NCBI RefSeq assembly: GCF_002892535.1
Contig: NZ_CP024847.1
Location: 2,232,001 to 2,296,000, forward strand
Source: Aquella oligotrophica
Lineage (GTDB): Bacteria; Pseudomonadota; Gammaproteobacteria; Burkholderiales; UBA11063
Length of the DNA stretch: 64,000 nt
Reading direction: 5' to 3'
Part shown: in pieces, positions 63,395 to 64,000 of the stretch
Numbering within the stretch: the stretch's first letter is position 1
Layout: every line of letters starts with the position of its first letter
The notes under the pieces: model-generated
Told to the model about the DNA's origin: nothing
The model's database searches: none
What the model saw: only the letters and a program-made list of their open reading frames with translations
Position numbers and translations under genes: made by a program

Positions 63395-64000
63395 TTAATG
63401 ATGTAGATTTATTGGCTTACCACGGTTATATGCCCACAATAAAACTGCGACAACCGCAAAAAGCAGATAACCTCCAGCTATTTCGTAAGGAATAATTTGC
63501 TGGGACTTAGGTAAATTACCCACCCAATACATTGAGCCATCAAGATTAACCGAATGAATAATTCCAAATAGCGAAGATACTGCCATTATAATACAGGTTA
63601 CTACAGCTGCAATAATTCTTCGCTCTATTAGATAATAGACAATCGCAGCAAATAAGGTACCTGTAATAATGAAGCCATTACCAAAAGTTACTATCCCGGC
63701 AATATCAGATAATTTACCATTATTTACTGTATAAAGAATCTCATTTAATTTGCTCATCGAAACCAGATCTGGATTTGAAGAAAGTTTGATTTCAACCATC
63801 CGCGCAATTGATGGAAATAAGCCAATAATTGCAGCTGGATAATATTTTTTATCACAGACAATAAATACCTGCATTGCTATTTCAATACCAATAAACATCA
63901 GAACAGGTGCAAGAATCGCATCAGGTACCAAATCAATAATGTAGTTTACAAAACCAAACCAAGCACCAAAGCCAATCAGTATTATATTGATAATCAAGTA
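63395..64000 (-). CDS. NCS2/uracil-xanthine permease-like protein, C-terminal part (runs off the window)
   Basis: About 200 residues, the C-terminal half of a multipass membrane protein; the gene continues to the right of 64000. APVLMFIGIEIAMQVF, with the GFGAWFGFVNYIIDLVPDA helix before it and PAAIIGLFPSIARMVEIKL after it, resembles the C-terminal helices of a subgroup of nucleobase/ascorbate transporters. The transported substrate is not evident. Assignment is by eye and would change if the N-terminal half disagrees. Confidence 0.65.
   Translation of the reverse strand, partial: YLIINIILIGFGAWFGFVNYIIDLVPDAILAPVLMFIGIEIAMQVFIVCDKKYYPAAIIGLFPSIARMVEIKLSSNPDLVSMSKLNEILYTVNNGKLSDIAGIVTFGNGFIITGTLFAAIVYYLIERRIIAAVVTCIIMAVSSLFGIIHSVNLDGSMYWVGNLPKSQQIIPYEIAGGYLLFAVVAVLLWAYNRGKPINLHH

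Noticed and set aside
1-64000. tRNA or rRNA genes
   Set aside because: I looked for tRNA cloverleaf arms and rRNA landmarks in the longer gaps by eye and saw none; a short or degenerate tRNA could still be missed.

Overview
The window is a 64 kb stretch of an AT-rich, gene-dense bacterial chromosome. Several landmarks point to a Gram-negative betaproteobacterium, most likely a low-GC member of the Neisseriales. The TCA genes run sdhC-sdhD-sdhA-sdhB-(sdhE)-gltA-sucA-sucB-lpd, the order known from Neisseria. A TPR lipoprotein gene sits directly upstream of lolB, and there are many lipobox proteins and an outer-membrane barrel. The species assignment is an inference. I saw no rRNA, tRNA, CRISPR array or insertion sequence.

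Layout. 1-17 kb: a gene end with no recognisable function, a periplasmic arogenate/prephenate dehydratase-like protein with aroA, lolB with its TPR partner, mutM with a patatin, two tandem membrane proteins, a potassium channel, tex, a cation/proton antiporter, and a run of metallo-beta-lactamase, class III adenylate cyclase and second patatin. 17-28 kb: small genes (monooxygenase-like, GST, barrel protein), hisN-like/hisG/tsaC, a trypsin-like lipoprotein, a TipA-type MerR regulator with a textbook 19-bp-spacer promoter, adenine deaminase, a YaiI-family gene, a phospholipase-D-like lipoprotein and a LuxR-type regulator. 28-32 kb: a frameshifted MFS transporter, then a second MFS gene with guanine deaminase. 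32.7-48.4 kb: the TCA block on the minus strand, interrupted by accessory genes (two paralogous membrane proteins between sucA and sucB, a trypsin-like lipoprotein between gltA and sucA, and a membrane protein, a second trypsin-like lipoprotein and a LysR regulator between sucB and lpd). 48.5-57.5 kb: secreted or surface functions (multidomain GH18 chitinase, alpha/beta hydrolase, murQ, an Ntn amidase, a 923-residue lipoprotein with no recognised family). 57.6-64 kb: a decayed ghrA/marC composite, proA-proB, rsmJ, rlmH, a FUSC-family membrane protein and the end of an NCS2-like permease.

The most unusual observations are these. (1) sdhE and gltA form one uninterrupted reading frame, although gltA keeps its own ribosome binding site and ATG, and the SdhE part has Ser for the key Gly of RGxxE. 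(2) A ghrA-marC chimeric pseudogene is still in one frame, with two nonsense codons. (3) The first MFS gene carries a one-base frameshift in a G run, and its intact tail can be read just downstream. (4) A family of about 150 bp palindromic intergenic repeats has three copies here; one has landed in the loop of a bidirectional terminator. (5) Three zymogen-like trypsin-family lipoproteins are scattered through the window.

Functionally the window combines central metabolism with a scavenging and surface-degradation set (chitinase, proteases, PLD-like enzyme, amidase, murQ, purine deaminases and transporters), which would fit a heterotroph feeding on polymers and nucleobases.
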